This document shows positions 38,290 to 51,760 of a stretch of DNA of 64,000 bases, piece after piece. The notes under the pieces are model-generated. The model had not been told where the DNA came from. It searched no databases and was given only the letters and a program-made list of their open reading frames with translations. Each line of letters begins with the position of its first letter. Position 1 is the first letter of the stretch. Both the position numbers and the translations under genes were made by a program. This DNA is from Odiellus spinosus (Eukaryota > Arthropoda > Arachnida > Opiliones > Phalangiidae): NCBI GenBank assembly GCA_963920705.1, contig CAWUCO010000268.1:1674001-1738000 (forward strand). The letters run 5' to 3'.

Positions 38290-41200
38290 CAAAATTAAGA
38301 CCACTCGAAAGAGCAAATATTGGTCTATCTAAAAAACAAGAGTTTTGGAAAATCCGTTGAAAAACATGGAAAATATGGACAATTCAAAAAACATCTAATA
38401 TCAAAAAGCGAATTTTTAAAATCTGAAATTTGACTATTTTGATATTGTATGATTTCTTGAATTGGCCATATTTTTCTTGTTTTTCAACGAATTTTTGAAA
38501 ACTCTTGTTATTTAGACTGTCCATTAATTGCTCTTTCGAATGACTTTGGTTTTGTCTAAATTGCAAAATTGTGACCAATATAAAATTGGTTAAAATTAAG
38601 CAAAAACGCTTAAAAATCCAAGATTATTGGATTCAAATGGACACAAAACTTTTGATTTTTAAGCGATTTAGACAAAATTAAGACCACTCAAAATAGCAAA
38701 TATTGGTCTATCTAAAAAACAAGAGTTTTGGAAAATCCGTTGAAAAACATGGAAAATATAGCCAATTCAAAAAACATCTAATATCAAAAAGCGAATTTTT
38801 AAAATCTGAAATTTGACTATTTTGATATTCTATGATTTCTTGAATTGGCCATATTTTTCTTGTTTTTCAACGGATTTTTGAAAACTCTTATTATTTAGAC
38901 TGTCCATTAATTGCTCTTTCGAATGACTTTGGTTTTGTCTAAATTGCAAAATTGTGACAAATATAAAATTGGTTAAAATTAAGCAAAAACGCTTAAAAAT
39001 CCAAGATTATTGGATTAAAATGGACACAAAACTTTTGATTTTTAAGCGATTTAGACAAAATTAAGACTACTCGAAAGAGCAAATATTGGTCTATCTGAAA
39101 ATCAAGAGTTTTGGAAAATCCGTTGAAAAACATGGAAAATATGGACAATTCAAAAAACATCTAATATCAAAAAGCGAATTTTTAAAATCTGAAATTTGAC
39201 TATTTTGATATTGTATGATTTCTTGAATTGGCCATATTTTTCTTGTTTTTCAACGGATTTTTGAAAACTCTTATTATTTAGACTGTCCATTAATTGCTCT
39301 TTCGAATGACTTTGGTTTTGTCTAAATTGCAAAATTGTGACCAATATAAAATTGGTTAAAATTAAGCAAAAACGCTTAAAAATCCAAGATTATTGGATTC
39401 AAATGGACACAAAACTTTTGATTTTTAAGCGATTTAGACAAAATTAGACCACTCGAAAGAGCAAATATTGGTCTATCTAAAAAACAAGAGTTTTGGAAAA
39501 TCCGTTGAAAAACAAGAAAAATATGGCCAATTCAAAAAACATCTAATATCAAAAAGCGAATTTTTAAAATCTGAAATTTGACTATTTTGATATTCTATGA
39601 TTTCTTGAATTGGCCATATTTTTCTTGTTTTTCAACGGATTTTTGAAAACTCTTATTATTTAGACTGTCCATTAATTGCTCTTTCGAATGACTTTGGTTT
39701 TGTCTAAATTGCAAAATTGTGACCAATATAAAATTGGTTAAAATTAAGCAAAAACGCTTAAAAATCCAAGATTATTGGATTCAAATGGACACAAAACTTT
39801 TGATTTTTAAGCGATTTAGACAAAATTAAAACCACTCGAAAGAGCAAATATTGGTCTCTCTAAAAAACAAGAGTTTTGGAAAATCCGTTGAAAAACATGG
39901 AAAATATGGACAATTCAAAAAGCATCTAATATCAAAAAGCGAATTTTGAAAATCTGAAATTTGACTATTTTGATATTCTATGATTTCTTGAATTGGCCAT
40001 ATTTTTCTTGTTTTTCAACGGATTTTTGAAAACTTTTATTATTTAGACTGTCCATTAATTGCTCTTTCGAATGACTTTGGTTTTGTCTAAATTGCAAAAT
40101 TGTGACAAATATAAAATTGGTTAAAATTAAGCAAAAACACTTAAAAATCCAAGATTATTGGATTCAAATGGACACAAAACTTTTGATTTTTAAGCGATTT
40201 AGACAAAATTAAGACCACTCGAAAGAGCAAATATTGGTCTATCTGAAAATCAAGAGTTTTGGAAAATCCGTTGAAAAACATGGAAAATATGGACAATTCA
40301 AAAAACATCTAATATCAAAAAGCGAATTTTTAAAATCTGAAATTTGACTATTTTGATATTGTATGATTTCTTGAATTGGCCATATTTTTCTTGTTTTTCA
40401 ACGAATTTTTGAAAACTCTTGTTATTTAGACTGTCCATTAATTGCTCTTTCGAATGACTTTGGTTTTGTCTAAATTGCAAAATTGTGACCAATATAAAAT
40501 TGGTTAAAATTAAGCAAAAACGCTTAAAAATCCAAGATTATTGGATTCAAATGGACACAAAACTTTTGATTTTTAAGCGATTTAGACAAAATTAAGACCA
40601 CTCGAAATAGCAAATATTGGTCTATCTAAAAAACAAGAGTTTTGGAAAATCCGTTGAAAAACATGGAAAATATAGCCAATTCAAAAAACATCTAATATCA
40701 AAAAGCGAATTTTTAAAATCTGAAATTTGACTATTTTGATATTCTATGATTTCTTGAATTGGCCATATTTTTCTTGTTTTTCAACGGATTTTTGAAAACT
40801 CTTATTATTTAGACTGTCCATTAATTGCTCTTTCGAATGACTTTGATTTTGTCTAAATTGCAAAATTGTGACAAATATAAAATTGGTTAAAATTAAGCAA
40901 AAACGCTTAAAAATCCAAGATTATTGGATTAAAATGGACACAAAACTTTTGATTTTTAAGCGATTTAGACAAAATTAAGACTACTCGAAAGAGCAAATAT
41001 TGGTCTATCTGAAAATCAAGAGTTTTGGAAAATCCGTTGAAAAACATGGAAAATATGGACAATTCAAAAAACATCTAATATCAAAAAGCGAATTTTTAAA
41101 ATCTGAAATTTGACTATTTTGATATTGTATGATTTCTTGAATTGGCCATATTTTTCTTGTTTTTCAACGGATTTTTGAAAACTCTTATTATTTAGACTGT

Positions 41201-41524
41201 CCATTAATTGCTCTTTCGAATGACTTTGGTTTTGTCTAAATTGCAAAATTGTGACCAATATAAAATTGGTTAAAATTAAGCAAAAACGCTTAAAAATCCA
41301 AGATTATTGGATTCAAATGGACACAAAACTTTTGATTTTTAAGCGATTTAGACAAAATTAGACCACTCGAAAGAGCAAATATTGGTCTATCTAAAAAACA
41401 AGAGTTTTGGAAAATCCGTTGAAAAACAAGAAAAATATGGCCAATTCAAAAAACATCTAATATCAAAAAGCGAATTTTTAAAATCTGAAATTTGACTATT
41501 TTGATATTCTATGATTTCTTGAAT
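38290..41524 (-). repeat. 5-monomer higher-order repeat (offset 1,914 bp)
   Basis: About 38,290-39,610 matches about 40,204-41,524. Shared marks are CAACGAATTTTTG (38,485 and 40,400), AAATAGCAAATATTGG, ATATAGCCAATTC (about 38,757 and 40,671), GGATTAAAATGG, AGACTACTCG (about 39,064 and 40,978), and the hybrid B arm with the AAATTAGACC deletion (39,444 and 41,356). It ends where arm A reads TTATTATTTAG at 39.66 kb but TTATTATCTAG at 41.57 kb. Confidence 0.78.
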
Positions 41525-42419
41525 TGGCCATATTTTTCTTGTTTTTCAACGGATTTTTGAAAACTCTTATTATCTAGACTGTCCATTAATTGCTCTTTCG
41601 AATGACTTTGGTTTTGTCTAAATTGCAAAATTGTGACAAATATAAAATTGGTTAAAATAAAGCAAAAACACTTAAAAATCCAAGATTATTGGATTCAAAT
41701 GGACACAAAAATTTTGATTTTTAAGCGATTTAGACAAAATTAAGACCACTCGAAAGAGCAAATATTGGTCTATCTAAAAAACAAGAGTTTTGGAAAATCC
41801 GTTGAAAAACAAGAAAAATATGGCCAATTCAAAAAACATCTAATATCAAAAAGCGAATTTTTAAAATCTGAAATTTGACTATTTTGATATTCTATGATTT
41901 CTTGAATTGGCCATATTTTTCTTGTTTTTCAACGGATTTTTGAAAACTCTTATTATCTAGACTGTCCATTAATTGCTCTTTCGAATGACTTTGGTTTTGT
42001 CTAAATTGCAAAATTGTGACAAATATAAAATTGGTTAAAATAAAGCAAAAACACTTAAAAATCCAAGATTATTGGATTCAAATGGACACAAAAATTTTGA
42101 TTTTTAAGCGATTTAGACAAAATTAAGACCACTCGAAAGAGCAAATATTGGTCTATCTAAAAAACAAGAGTTTTGGAAAATCCGTTGAAAAACATGGAAA
42201 ATATGGACAATTCAAAAAACATCTAATATCAAAAAGCGAATTTTTAAAATCTGAAATTTGACTATTTTGATATTGTATGATTTCTTGAATTGGCCATATT
42301 TTTCTTGTTTTTCAACGAATTTTTGAAAACTCTTATTATTTAGACTGTCCATTAATTGCTCTTTCGAATGACTTTGGTTTTGTCTAAATTGCAAAATTGT
42401 GACAAATATAAAATTGGTT

Positions 42420-43190
42420 AAAATTAAGCAATAACGCTTAAAAATCCAAGATTATTGGATTAAAATGGACACAAAACTTTTGATTTTTAAGCGATTTAGA
42501 CAAAATTAAGACTACTCGAAAGAGCAAATATTGGTCTATCTGAAAATCAAGAGTTTTGGAAAATCCGTTGAAAAACATGGAAAATATGGACAATTCAAAA
42601 AACATCTAATATCAAAAAGCGAATTTTTAAAATCTGAAATTTGACTATTTTGATATTGTATGATTTCTTGAATTGGCCATATTTTTCTTGTTTTTCAACG
42701 GATTTTTGAAAACTCTTATTATTTAGACTGTCCATTAATTGCTCTTTCGAATGACTTTGGTTTTGTCTAAATTGCAAAATTGTGACCAATATAAAATTGG
42801 TTAAAATTAAGCAATAACGCTTAAAAATCCAAGATTATTGGATTAAAATGGACACAAAACTTTTGATTTTTAAGCGATTTAGACAAAATTAAGACTACTC
42901 GAAAGAGCAAATATTGGTCTATCTGAAAATCAAGAGTTTTGGAAAATCCGTTGAAAAACATGGAAAATATGGACAATTCAAAAAACATCTAATATCAAAA
43001 AGCGAATTTTTAAAATCTGAAATTTGACTATTTTGATATTGTATGATTTCTTGAATTGGCCATATTTTTCTTGTTTTTCAACGGATTTTTGAAAACTCTT
43101 ATTATTTAGACTGTCCATTAATTGCTCTTTCGAATGACTTTGGTTTTGTCTAAATTGCAAAATTGTGACCAATATAAAATTGGTTAAAAT
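42420..43190 (-). repeat. Single-monomer tandem duplication
   Basis: AAGCAATAACGCTTAAAA is found only at about 42,427 and 42,809, one monomer apart. Both are followed by GGATTAAAATGG, AGACTACTCG and CTATCTGAAAATCAAG. Confidence 0.8.
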
Positions 43191-45189
43191 TAAGCAAAAA
43201 CGCTTAAAAATCCAAGATTATTGGATTCAAATGGACACAAAACTTTTGATTTTTAAGCGATTTAGACAAAATTAGACCACTCGAAAGAGCAAATATTGGT
43301 CTATCTAAAAAACAAGAGTTTTGGAAAATCCGTTGAAAAACAAGAAAAATATGGCCAATTCAAAAAACATCTAATATCAAAAAGCGAATTTTTAAAATCT
43401 GAAATTTGACTATTTTGATATTCTATGATTTCTTGAATTGGCCATATTTTTCTTGTTTTTCAACGGATTTTTGAAAACTCTTATTATTTAGACTGTCCAT
43501 TAATTGCTCTTTCGAATGACTTTGGTTTTGTCTAAATTGCAAAATTGTGACAAATATAAAATTGGTTAAAATAAAGCAAAAACACTTAAAAATCCAAGAT
43601 TATTGGATTCAAATGGACACAAAAATTTTGATTTTTAAGCGATTTAGACAAACTTAAGACCACTCGAAAGAGCAAATATTGGTCTATCTAAAAAACAAGA
43701 GTTTTGGAAAATCCCTTGAAAAACATGGAAAATATGGACAATTCAAAAAACATCTAATATCAAAAAGCGAATTTTGAAAATCTGAAATTTGACTATTTTG
43801 ATATTGTATGATTTCTTGAATTGGCCATATTTTTTTTGTTTTTCAACGGATTTTTGAAAACTCTTATTATCTAGACTGTCCATTAATTGATCTTTCGAAT
43901 GACTTTGGTTTTGTCTAAATTGCAAAATTGTGACCAATATGAAATTGGTTAAAATTAAGCAAAAACACTTAAAAATCCAAGATTATTGGATTCAAATGGA
44001 CACAAAACTTTTGATTTTTAAGCGATTTAGACAAAATTAGACCACTCGAAAGAGCAAATATTGGTCTATCTAAAAAACAAGAGTTTTGGAAAGTCCGTTG
44101 AAAAACAAGAAAAATATGGCCAATTCAAAAAACATCTAATATCAAAAAGCGAATTTTTAAAATCAGAAATTTGACTATTTTGATATTGTATGATTTCTTG
44201 AATTGGCCATATTTTTCTTGTTTTTCAACGGATTTTTGAAAACTCTTATTATCTAGACTGTCCATTAATTGCTCTTTCGAATGACTTTGGTTTTGTCTAA
44301 ATTGCAAAATTGTGACCAATATAAAATTGGTTAAAATTAAGCAAAAACTCTTAAAAATCCAAGATTATTGGATTCAAATGGACACAAAACCTTTGATTTT
44401 TAAGCGATTAAGACAAAATTAGACCACTCGAAAGAGCAAATATTGGTCTATCTAAAAAACAAGAGTTTTGGAAAATCCGTTGAAAAACAAGAAAAATATG
44501 GCCAATTCAAAAAACATCTAATATCAAAAAGCGAATTTTTAAAATCTGAAATTTGACTATTTTGATATTCTATGATTTCTTGAATTGGCCATATTTTTCT
44601 TGTTTTTCAACGGATTTTTGAAAACTCTTATTATCTAGACTGTCCATTAATTGCTCTTTCGAATGACTTTGGTTTTGTCTAAATTGCAAAATTGTGACAA
44701 ATATAAAATTGGTTAAAATTAAGCAAAAACACTTAAAAATCCAAGATTATTGGATTCAAATGGACACAAAACTTTTGATTTTTAAGCGATTTAGACAAAA
44801 TTAAGACCACTCGAAAGAGCAAATATTGGTCTATCTAAAAAACAAGAGTTTTGGAAAATCCGTTGAAAAACATGGAAAATATGGACAATTCAAAAAGCAT
44901 CTAATATCAAAAAGCGAATTTTTAAAATCTGAAATTTGACTATTTTGATATTGTATGATTTCTTGAATTGGCCATATTTTTCTTGTTTTTCAACGAATTT
45001 TTGAAAACTCTTGTTATTTAGACTATCCATTAATTGCTCTTTCGAATGACTTTGGTTTTGTCTAAATTGCAAAATTGTGACCAATATAAAATTGGTTAAA
45101 ATTAAGCAAAAACGCTGAAAATCCAAGATTATTGGATTCAAATGGACACAAAACTTTTGATTTTTAAGCGATTTAGACAAAATTAAGAC

Positions 45190-46450
45190 CACTCGAAATA
45201 GCAAATATTGGTCTATCTAAAAAAAGAGTTTTGGAAAATCCGTTGAAAAACATGGAAAATATAGCCAATTCAAAAAACATCTAATATCAAAAAGCGAATT
45301 TTTAAAATCTGAAATTTGACTATTTTGATATTCTATGATTTCTTGAATTGGCCATATTTTTCTTGTTTTTCAACGGATTTTTGAAAACTCTTATTATCTA
45401 GACTGTCCATTAATTGCTCTTTCGAATGACTTTGGTTTTGTCTAAATTGCAAAATTGTGACCAATATGAAATTGGTTAAAATTAAGCAAAAACACTTAAA
45501 AATCCAAGATTATTGGATTCAAATGGACACAAAACTTTTGATTTTTAAGCGATTTAGACAAAATTAAGACCACTCGAAAGAGCAAATATTGGTCTATCTG
45601 AAAATCAAGAGTTTTGGAAAATCCGTTGAAAAACATGGAAAATATGGACAATTCAAAAAGCATCTAATATCAAAAAGCGAATTTTGAAAATCTGAAATTT
45701 GACTATTTTGATATTCTATGATTTCTTGAATTGGCCATATTTTTCTTGTTTTTCAACGGATTTTTGAAAACTCTTATTATTTAGACTGTCCATTAATTGC
45801 TCTTTCGAATGACTTTGGTTTTGTCTAAATTGCAAAATTGTGACAAATATAAAATTGGTTAAAATAAAGCAAAAACACTTAAAAATCCAAGATTATTGGA
45901 TTCAAATGGACACAAAACTTTTGATTTTTAAGCGATTTAGACAAAATTAAGACCACTCGAAATAGCAAATATTGGTCTATCTAAAAAAAGAGTTTTGGAA
46001 AATCCGTTGAAAAACATGGAAAATATAGCCAATTCAAAAAACATCTAATATCAAAAAGCGAATTTTTAAAATCTGAAATTTGACTATTTTGATATTCTAT
46101 GATTTCTTGAATTGGCCATATTTTTCTTGTTTTTCAACGGATTTTTGAAAACTCTTATTATCTAGACTGTCCATTAATTGCTCTTTCGAATGACTTTGGT
46201 TTTGTCTAAATTGCAAAATTGTGACCAATATGAAATTGGTTAAAATTAAGCAAAAACACTTAAAAATCCAAGATTATTGGATTCAAATGGACACAAAACT
46301 TTTGATTTTTAAGTGATTTAGACAAAATTAAGACCACTCGAAAGAGCAAATATTGGTCTATCTGAAAATCAAGAGTTTTGGAAAATCCGTTGAAAAACAT
46401 GGAAAATATGGACAATTCAAAAAGCATCTAATATCAAAAAGCGAATTTTG
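45190..46450 (-). repeat. Dimer tandem duplication (offset 765 bp)
   Basis: CTATCTAAAAAAAGAG with the two-base loss (45,217 and 45,982), AAATAGCAAATATTGG before it, and CCAATATGAAATTGG after it repeat together. Confidence 0.75.
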
Positions 46451-47559
46451 AAAATCTGAAATTTGACTATTTTGATATTCTATGATTTCTTGAATTGGCC
46501 ATATTTTTCTTGTTTTTCAACGGATTTTTGAAAACTCTTATTATTTAGACTGTCCATTAATTGCTCTTTCGAATGACTTTGGTTTTGTCTAAATTGCAAA
46601 ATTGTGACAAATATAAAATTGGTTAAAATTAAGCAAAAACACTTAAAAATCCAAGATTATTGGATTCAAATGGACACAAAACTTTTGATTTTTAAGCGAT
46701 TTAGACAAAATTAAGACTACTCGAAAGAGCAAATATTGGTCTATCTAAAAAACAAGAGTTTTGGAAAATCCGTTGAAAAACATGGAAAATATAGCCAATT
46801 CAAAAAACATCTAATTTCAAAAAGCGAATTTTTAAAATCTGAAATTTGACTATTTTGATATTGTATGGTTTCTTGAATTGGCCATATTTTTCTTGTTTTT
46901 CAACGGATTTTTGAAAACTCTTGTGATTTAGACTGTCCATTAATTGCTCTTTCGAATGACTTTGGTTTTTTCTAAATTGCAAAATTGTGACAAATATAAA
47001 ATTGGTTAAAATTAAGCAAAAACACTTAAAAATCCAAGATTATTGGATTCAAATGGACACAAAACTTTTGATTTTTAAGCGATTTAGACAAAATTAAGAC
47101 CACTCGAAAGAGCAAATATTGGTCTATCTAAAAAATAAGAGTTTTGGAAAATCCGTTGAAAAACATGGAAAATAAGGACAATTCAAAAAACATCTAATAT
47201 CAAAAAGCGAATTTTTAAAATCTGAAATTTGACTATTTTGATATTGTATGATTTCTTGAATTGGCCATATTTTTCTTGTTTTTCAACAGATTTTTGAAAA
47301 CTCTTATTATTTAGACTGTCCATTAATTGCTCTTTCGAATGACTTTGGTTTTTCCTAAATTGCAAAATTGTGACAAATATAAAATTGGTTAAAATTAAGC
47401 AAAAACACTTAAAAATCCAAGATTATTGGATTCAAATGGACACAAAACTTTTGATTTTTAAGCGATTTAGACAAAATTAAGACCACTCGAAAGAGCAAAT
47501 ATTGGTCTATCTAAAAAACAAGAGTTTTGGAAAATCCGTTGAAAAACATGGAAAATATG

Positions 47560-48920
47560 GACAATTCAAAAAGCATCTAATATCAAAAAGCGAATTTTTA
47601 AAATCTGAAATTTGACTATTTTGATATTGTATGATTTCTTGAATTGGCCATATTTTTCTTGTTTTTCAACGAATTTTTGAAAACTCTTGTTATTTAGACT
47701 GTCCATTAATTGCTCTTTCGAATGACTTTGGTTTTGTCTAAATTGCAAAATTGTGACCAATATAAAATTGGTTAAAATTAAGCAAAAACGCTTAAAAATC
47801 CAAGATTATTGGATTCAAATGGACACAAAACTTTTGATTTTTAAGCGATTTAGACAAAATTATTACCACTCGAAATAGCAAATATTGGTCTATCTAAAAA
47901 GCAAGAGTTTTGGAAAATCCGTTGAAAAACATGGAAAATATAGCCAATTCAAAAAACATCTAATATCAAAAAGCGAATTTTTAAAATCTGAAATTTGACT
48001 ATTTTGATATTCTATGATTTCTTGAATTGGCCATATTTTTCTTGTTTTTCAACGGATTTTTGAAAACTCTTATTATCTAGACTGTCCATTAATTGCTCTT
48101 TCGAATGACTTTGGTTTTGTCTAAATTGCAAAATTGTGACAAATATAAAATTGGTTAAAATAAAGCAAAAACACTTAAAAATCCAAGATTATTGGATTCA
48201 AATGGACACAAAACTTTTGATTTTTAAGCGATTTAGACAAAATTAAGACCACTCGAAAGAGCAAATATTGGTCTATCTAAAAAACAAGAGTTTTGGAAAA
48301 TCCGTTGAAAAACATGGAAAATATGGACAATTCAAAAAGCATCTAATATCAAAAAGCGAATTTTTAAAATCTGAAATTTGACTATTTTGATATTGTATGA
48401 TTTCTTGAATTGGCCATATTTTTCTTGTTTTTCAACGAATTTTTGAAAACTCTTGTTATTTAGACTGTCCATTAATTGCTCTTTCGAATGACTTTGGTTT
48501 TGTCTAAATTGCAAAATTGTGACCAATATAAAATTGGTTAAAATTAAGCAAAAACGCTTAAAAATCCAAGATTATTGGATTCAAATGGACACAAAACTTT
48601 TGATTTTTAAGCGATTTAGACAAAATTAAGACCACTCGAAATAGCAAATATTGGTCTATCTAAAAAGCAAGAGTTTTGGAAAATCCGTTGAAAAACATGG
48701 AAAATATAGCCAATTCAAAAAACATCTAATATCAAAAAGCGAATTTTTAAAATCTGAAATTTGACTATTTTGATATTCTATGATTTCTTGAATTGGCCAT
48801 ATTTTTCTTGTTTTTCAACGGATTTTTGAAAACTCTTATTATCTAGACTGTCCATTAATTGCTCTTTCGAATGACTTTGGTTTTGTCTAAATTGCAAAAT
48901 TGTGACAAATATAAAATTGG
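47560..48920 (-). repeat. Dimer tandem duplication (offset 766 bp)
   Basis: CTAAAAAGCAAGAG occurs at about 47,894 and 48,660. Each is preceded by the CAACGAATTTTTG arm A and followed by ATATAGCCAATTC and TTATTATCTAG. One copy has the private AATTATTACCACTCG change (47,857). Confidence 0.75.
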
Positions 48921-49429
48921 TTAAAATAAAGCAAAAACACTTAAAAATCCAAGATTATTGGATTCAAATGGACACAAAACTTTTGATTTTTAAGCGATTT
49001 AGACAAAATTAAGACCACTCGAAAGAGCAAATATTGGTCTATCTAAAAAACAAGAGTTTTGGAAAATCCCTTGAAAAACATGGAAAATATGGACAATTCA
49101 AAAAACATCTAATATCAAAAAGCGAATTTTGAAAATCTGAAATTTGACTATTTTGATATTCTATGATTTCTTGAATTGGCCATATTTTTCTTGTTTTTCA
49201 ACTGATTTTTGAAAACTCTTATTATCTAGACTGTCCATTAATTGCTCTTTCGAATGACTTTGGTTTTGTCTAAATTGCAAAATTGTGACAAATATAAAAT
49301 TGGTTAAAATAAAGCAAAAACACTTAAAAATCCAAGATTATTGGATTCAAATGGACACAAAACTTTTGATTTTTAAGCGATTTAGACAAAATTAAGACCA
49401 CTCGAAAGAGCAAATATTGGTCTATCTAA

Positions 49430-49800
49430 AAAATAAGAGTTTTGGAAAATCCGTTGAAAAACATGGAAAATAAGGACAATTCAAAAAACATCTAATATCA
49501 AAAAGCGAATTTTTAAAATCTGAAATTTGACTATTTTGATATTCTATGATTTCTTGAATTGGCCATATTTTTCTTGTTTTTCAACGGATTTTTGAAAACT
49601 CTTATTAGTCTATCTAAAAAACAAGAGTTTTGGAAAATCCCTTGAAAAACATGGAAAATATGGACAATTCAAAAAACATCTAATATCAAAAAGCGAATTT
49701 TGAAAATCTGAAATTTGACTATTTTGATATTCTATGATTTCTTGAATTGGCCATATTTTTCTTGTTTTTCAACTGATTTTTGAAAACTCTTATTATCTAG
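49430..49800 (-). repeat. Truncated half-monomer with ~195-bp deletion
   Basis: At 49,605-49,625 a reversed arm A stops after CTCTTATTA and is joined directly to GTCTATCTAAAAAAC, which lies inside the next reversed arm B. The CAAAAAACATC points on either side are 188 bp apart instead of 383, so about 195 bp is missing: the outer ~52 bp of A, the ~98-bp spacer and the outer ~43 bp of B. The endpoints are at nearly equivalent positions in the two inverted arms, and AAAACTCTT/AAGAGTTTT now face each other across a short loop. The monomer after the junction duplicates the one before it (CCCTTGAAAAAC at about 49,068 and 49,637; CAACTGATTTT at about 49,199 and 49,769). Confidence 0.85.
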
Positions 49801-50229
49801 ACTGTCCATTAATTGCTCTTTCGAATGACTTTGGTTTTGTCTAAATTGCAAAATTGTGACAAATATAAAATTGGTTAAAATAAAGCAAAAACACTTAAAA
49901 ATCCAAGATTATTGGATTCAAATGGACACAAAACTTTTGATTTTTAAGCGATTTAGACAAAATTAAGACCACTCGAAAGAGAAAATATTGGTCTATCTAA
50001 AAAATAAGAGTTTTGGAAAATCCGTTGAAAAACATGGAAAATAAGGACAATTCAAAAAACATCTAATATCAAAAAGCGAATTTTTAAAATCTGAAATTTG
50101 ACTATTTTGATATTCTATGATTTCTTGAATTGGCCATATTTTTCTTGTTTTTCAACGGATTTTTGAAAACTCTTATTATCTAGACTGTCCATTAATTGCT
50201 CTTTCGAATGACTTTGGTTTTGTCTAAAT

Positions 50230-51760
50230 TGCAAAAGTGACCAATATGAAATTGGTTAAAATTAAGCAAAAACACTTAAAAATCCAAGATTATTGGATTC
50301 AAATGGACACAAAACTTTTGATTTTTAAGCGATTTAGACAAAATTAAGACCACTCGAAAGAGCAAATATTGGTCTATCTAAAAAACAAGAGTTTTGGAAA
50401 ATCCGTTGAAAAACATGGAAAATATGGACAATTCAAAAAGCATCTAATATCAAAAAGCGAATTTTTAAAATCTGAAATTTGACTATTTTGATATTGTATG
50501 ATTTCTTGAATTGGCCATATTTTTCTTGTTTTTCAACGAATTTTTGAAAACTCTTGTTATTTAGACTGTCCATTAATTGCTCTTTCGAATGACTTTGGTT
50601 TTGTCTAAATTGCAAAATTGTGACCAATATAAAATTGGTTAAAATTAAGCAAAAACGCTTAAAAATCCAAGATTATTGGATTCAAATGGACACAAAACTT
50701 TTGATTTTTTAGCGATTTAGACAAAATTAAGACCACTCGAAATAGCAAATATTGGTCTATCTAAAAAATAAGAGTTTTGGAAAATCCGTTGAAAAACATG
50801 GAAAATAAGGACAATTCAAAAAACATCTAATATCAAAAAGCGAATTTTTAAAATCTGAAATTTGACTATTTTGATATTCTATGATTTCTTGAATTGGCCA
50901 TATTTTTCTTGTTTTTCAACGGATTTTTGAAAACTCTTATTATCTAGACTGTCCATTAATTGCTCTTTCGAATGACTTTGGTTTTGTCTAAATTGCAAAA
51001 GTGACCAATATGAAATTGGTTAAAATTAAGCAAAAACACTTAAAAATCCAAGATTATTGGATTCAAATGGACACAAAACGTTTGATTTTTAAGCGATTTA
51101 GACAAAATTAAGACCACTCGAAAGAGCAAATATTGGTCTATCTAAAAAACAAGAGTTTTGGAAAATCCGTTGAAAAACATGGAAAATATGGACAATTCAA
51201 AAAGCATCTAATATCAAAAAGCGAATTTTTAAAATCTGAAATTTGACTATTTTGATATTGTATGATTTCTTGAATTGGCCATATTTTTCTTGTTTTTCAA
51301 CGAATTTTTGAAAACTCTTGTTATTTAGACTGTCCATTAATTGCTCTTTCGAATGACTTTGGTTTTGTCTAAATTGCAAAATTGTGACCAATATAAAATT
51401 GGTTAAAATTAAGCAAAAACGCTTAAAAATCCAAGATTATTGGATTCAAATGGACACAAAACTTTTGATTTTTTAGCGATTTAGACAAAATTAAGACCAC
51501 TCGAAATAGCAAATATTGGTCTATCTAAAAAATAAGAGTTTTGGAAAATCCGTTGAAAAACATGGAAAATAAGGACAATTCAAAAAACATCTAATATCAA
51601 AAAGCGAATTTTTAAAATCTGAAATTTGACTATTTTGATATTGTATGATTTCTTGAATTGGCCATATTTTTCTTGTTTTTCAACGGATTTTTGAAAACTC
51701 TTATTATTTAGACTGTCCATTAATTGCTCTTTCGAATGACTTTGGTTTTTTCTAAATTGC
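50230..51760 (-). repeat. Dimer tandem duplication (offset 764 bp)
   Basis: GCAAAAGTGACCAATATG, with a lost ATT, occurs at about 50,233 and 50,997. Both are followed by a CAACGAATTTTTG arm A and by GATTTTTTAGCG (50,704 and 51,468). AAAATAAGGACAATTC B arms follow at 50.80 and 51.57 kb. Confidence 0.75.

Noticed and set aside
44890..45204. 104-codon open frame on the minus strand
   Set aside because: It begins at TTG inside arm B and is long only because one lost base (CGCTGAAAATCC near 45,113) removes a spacer stop and joins the spacer to the usual arm-A frame. It is not a gene.
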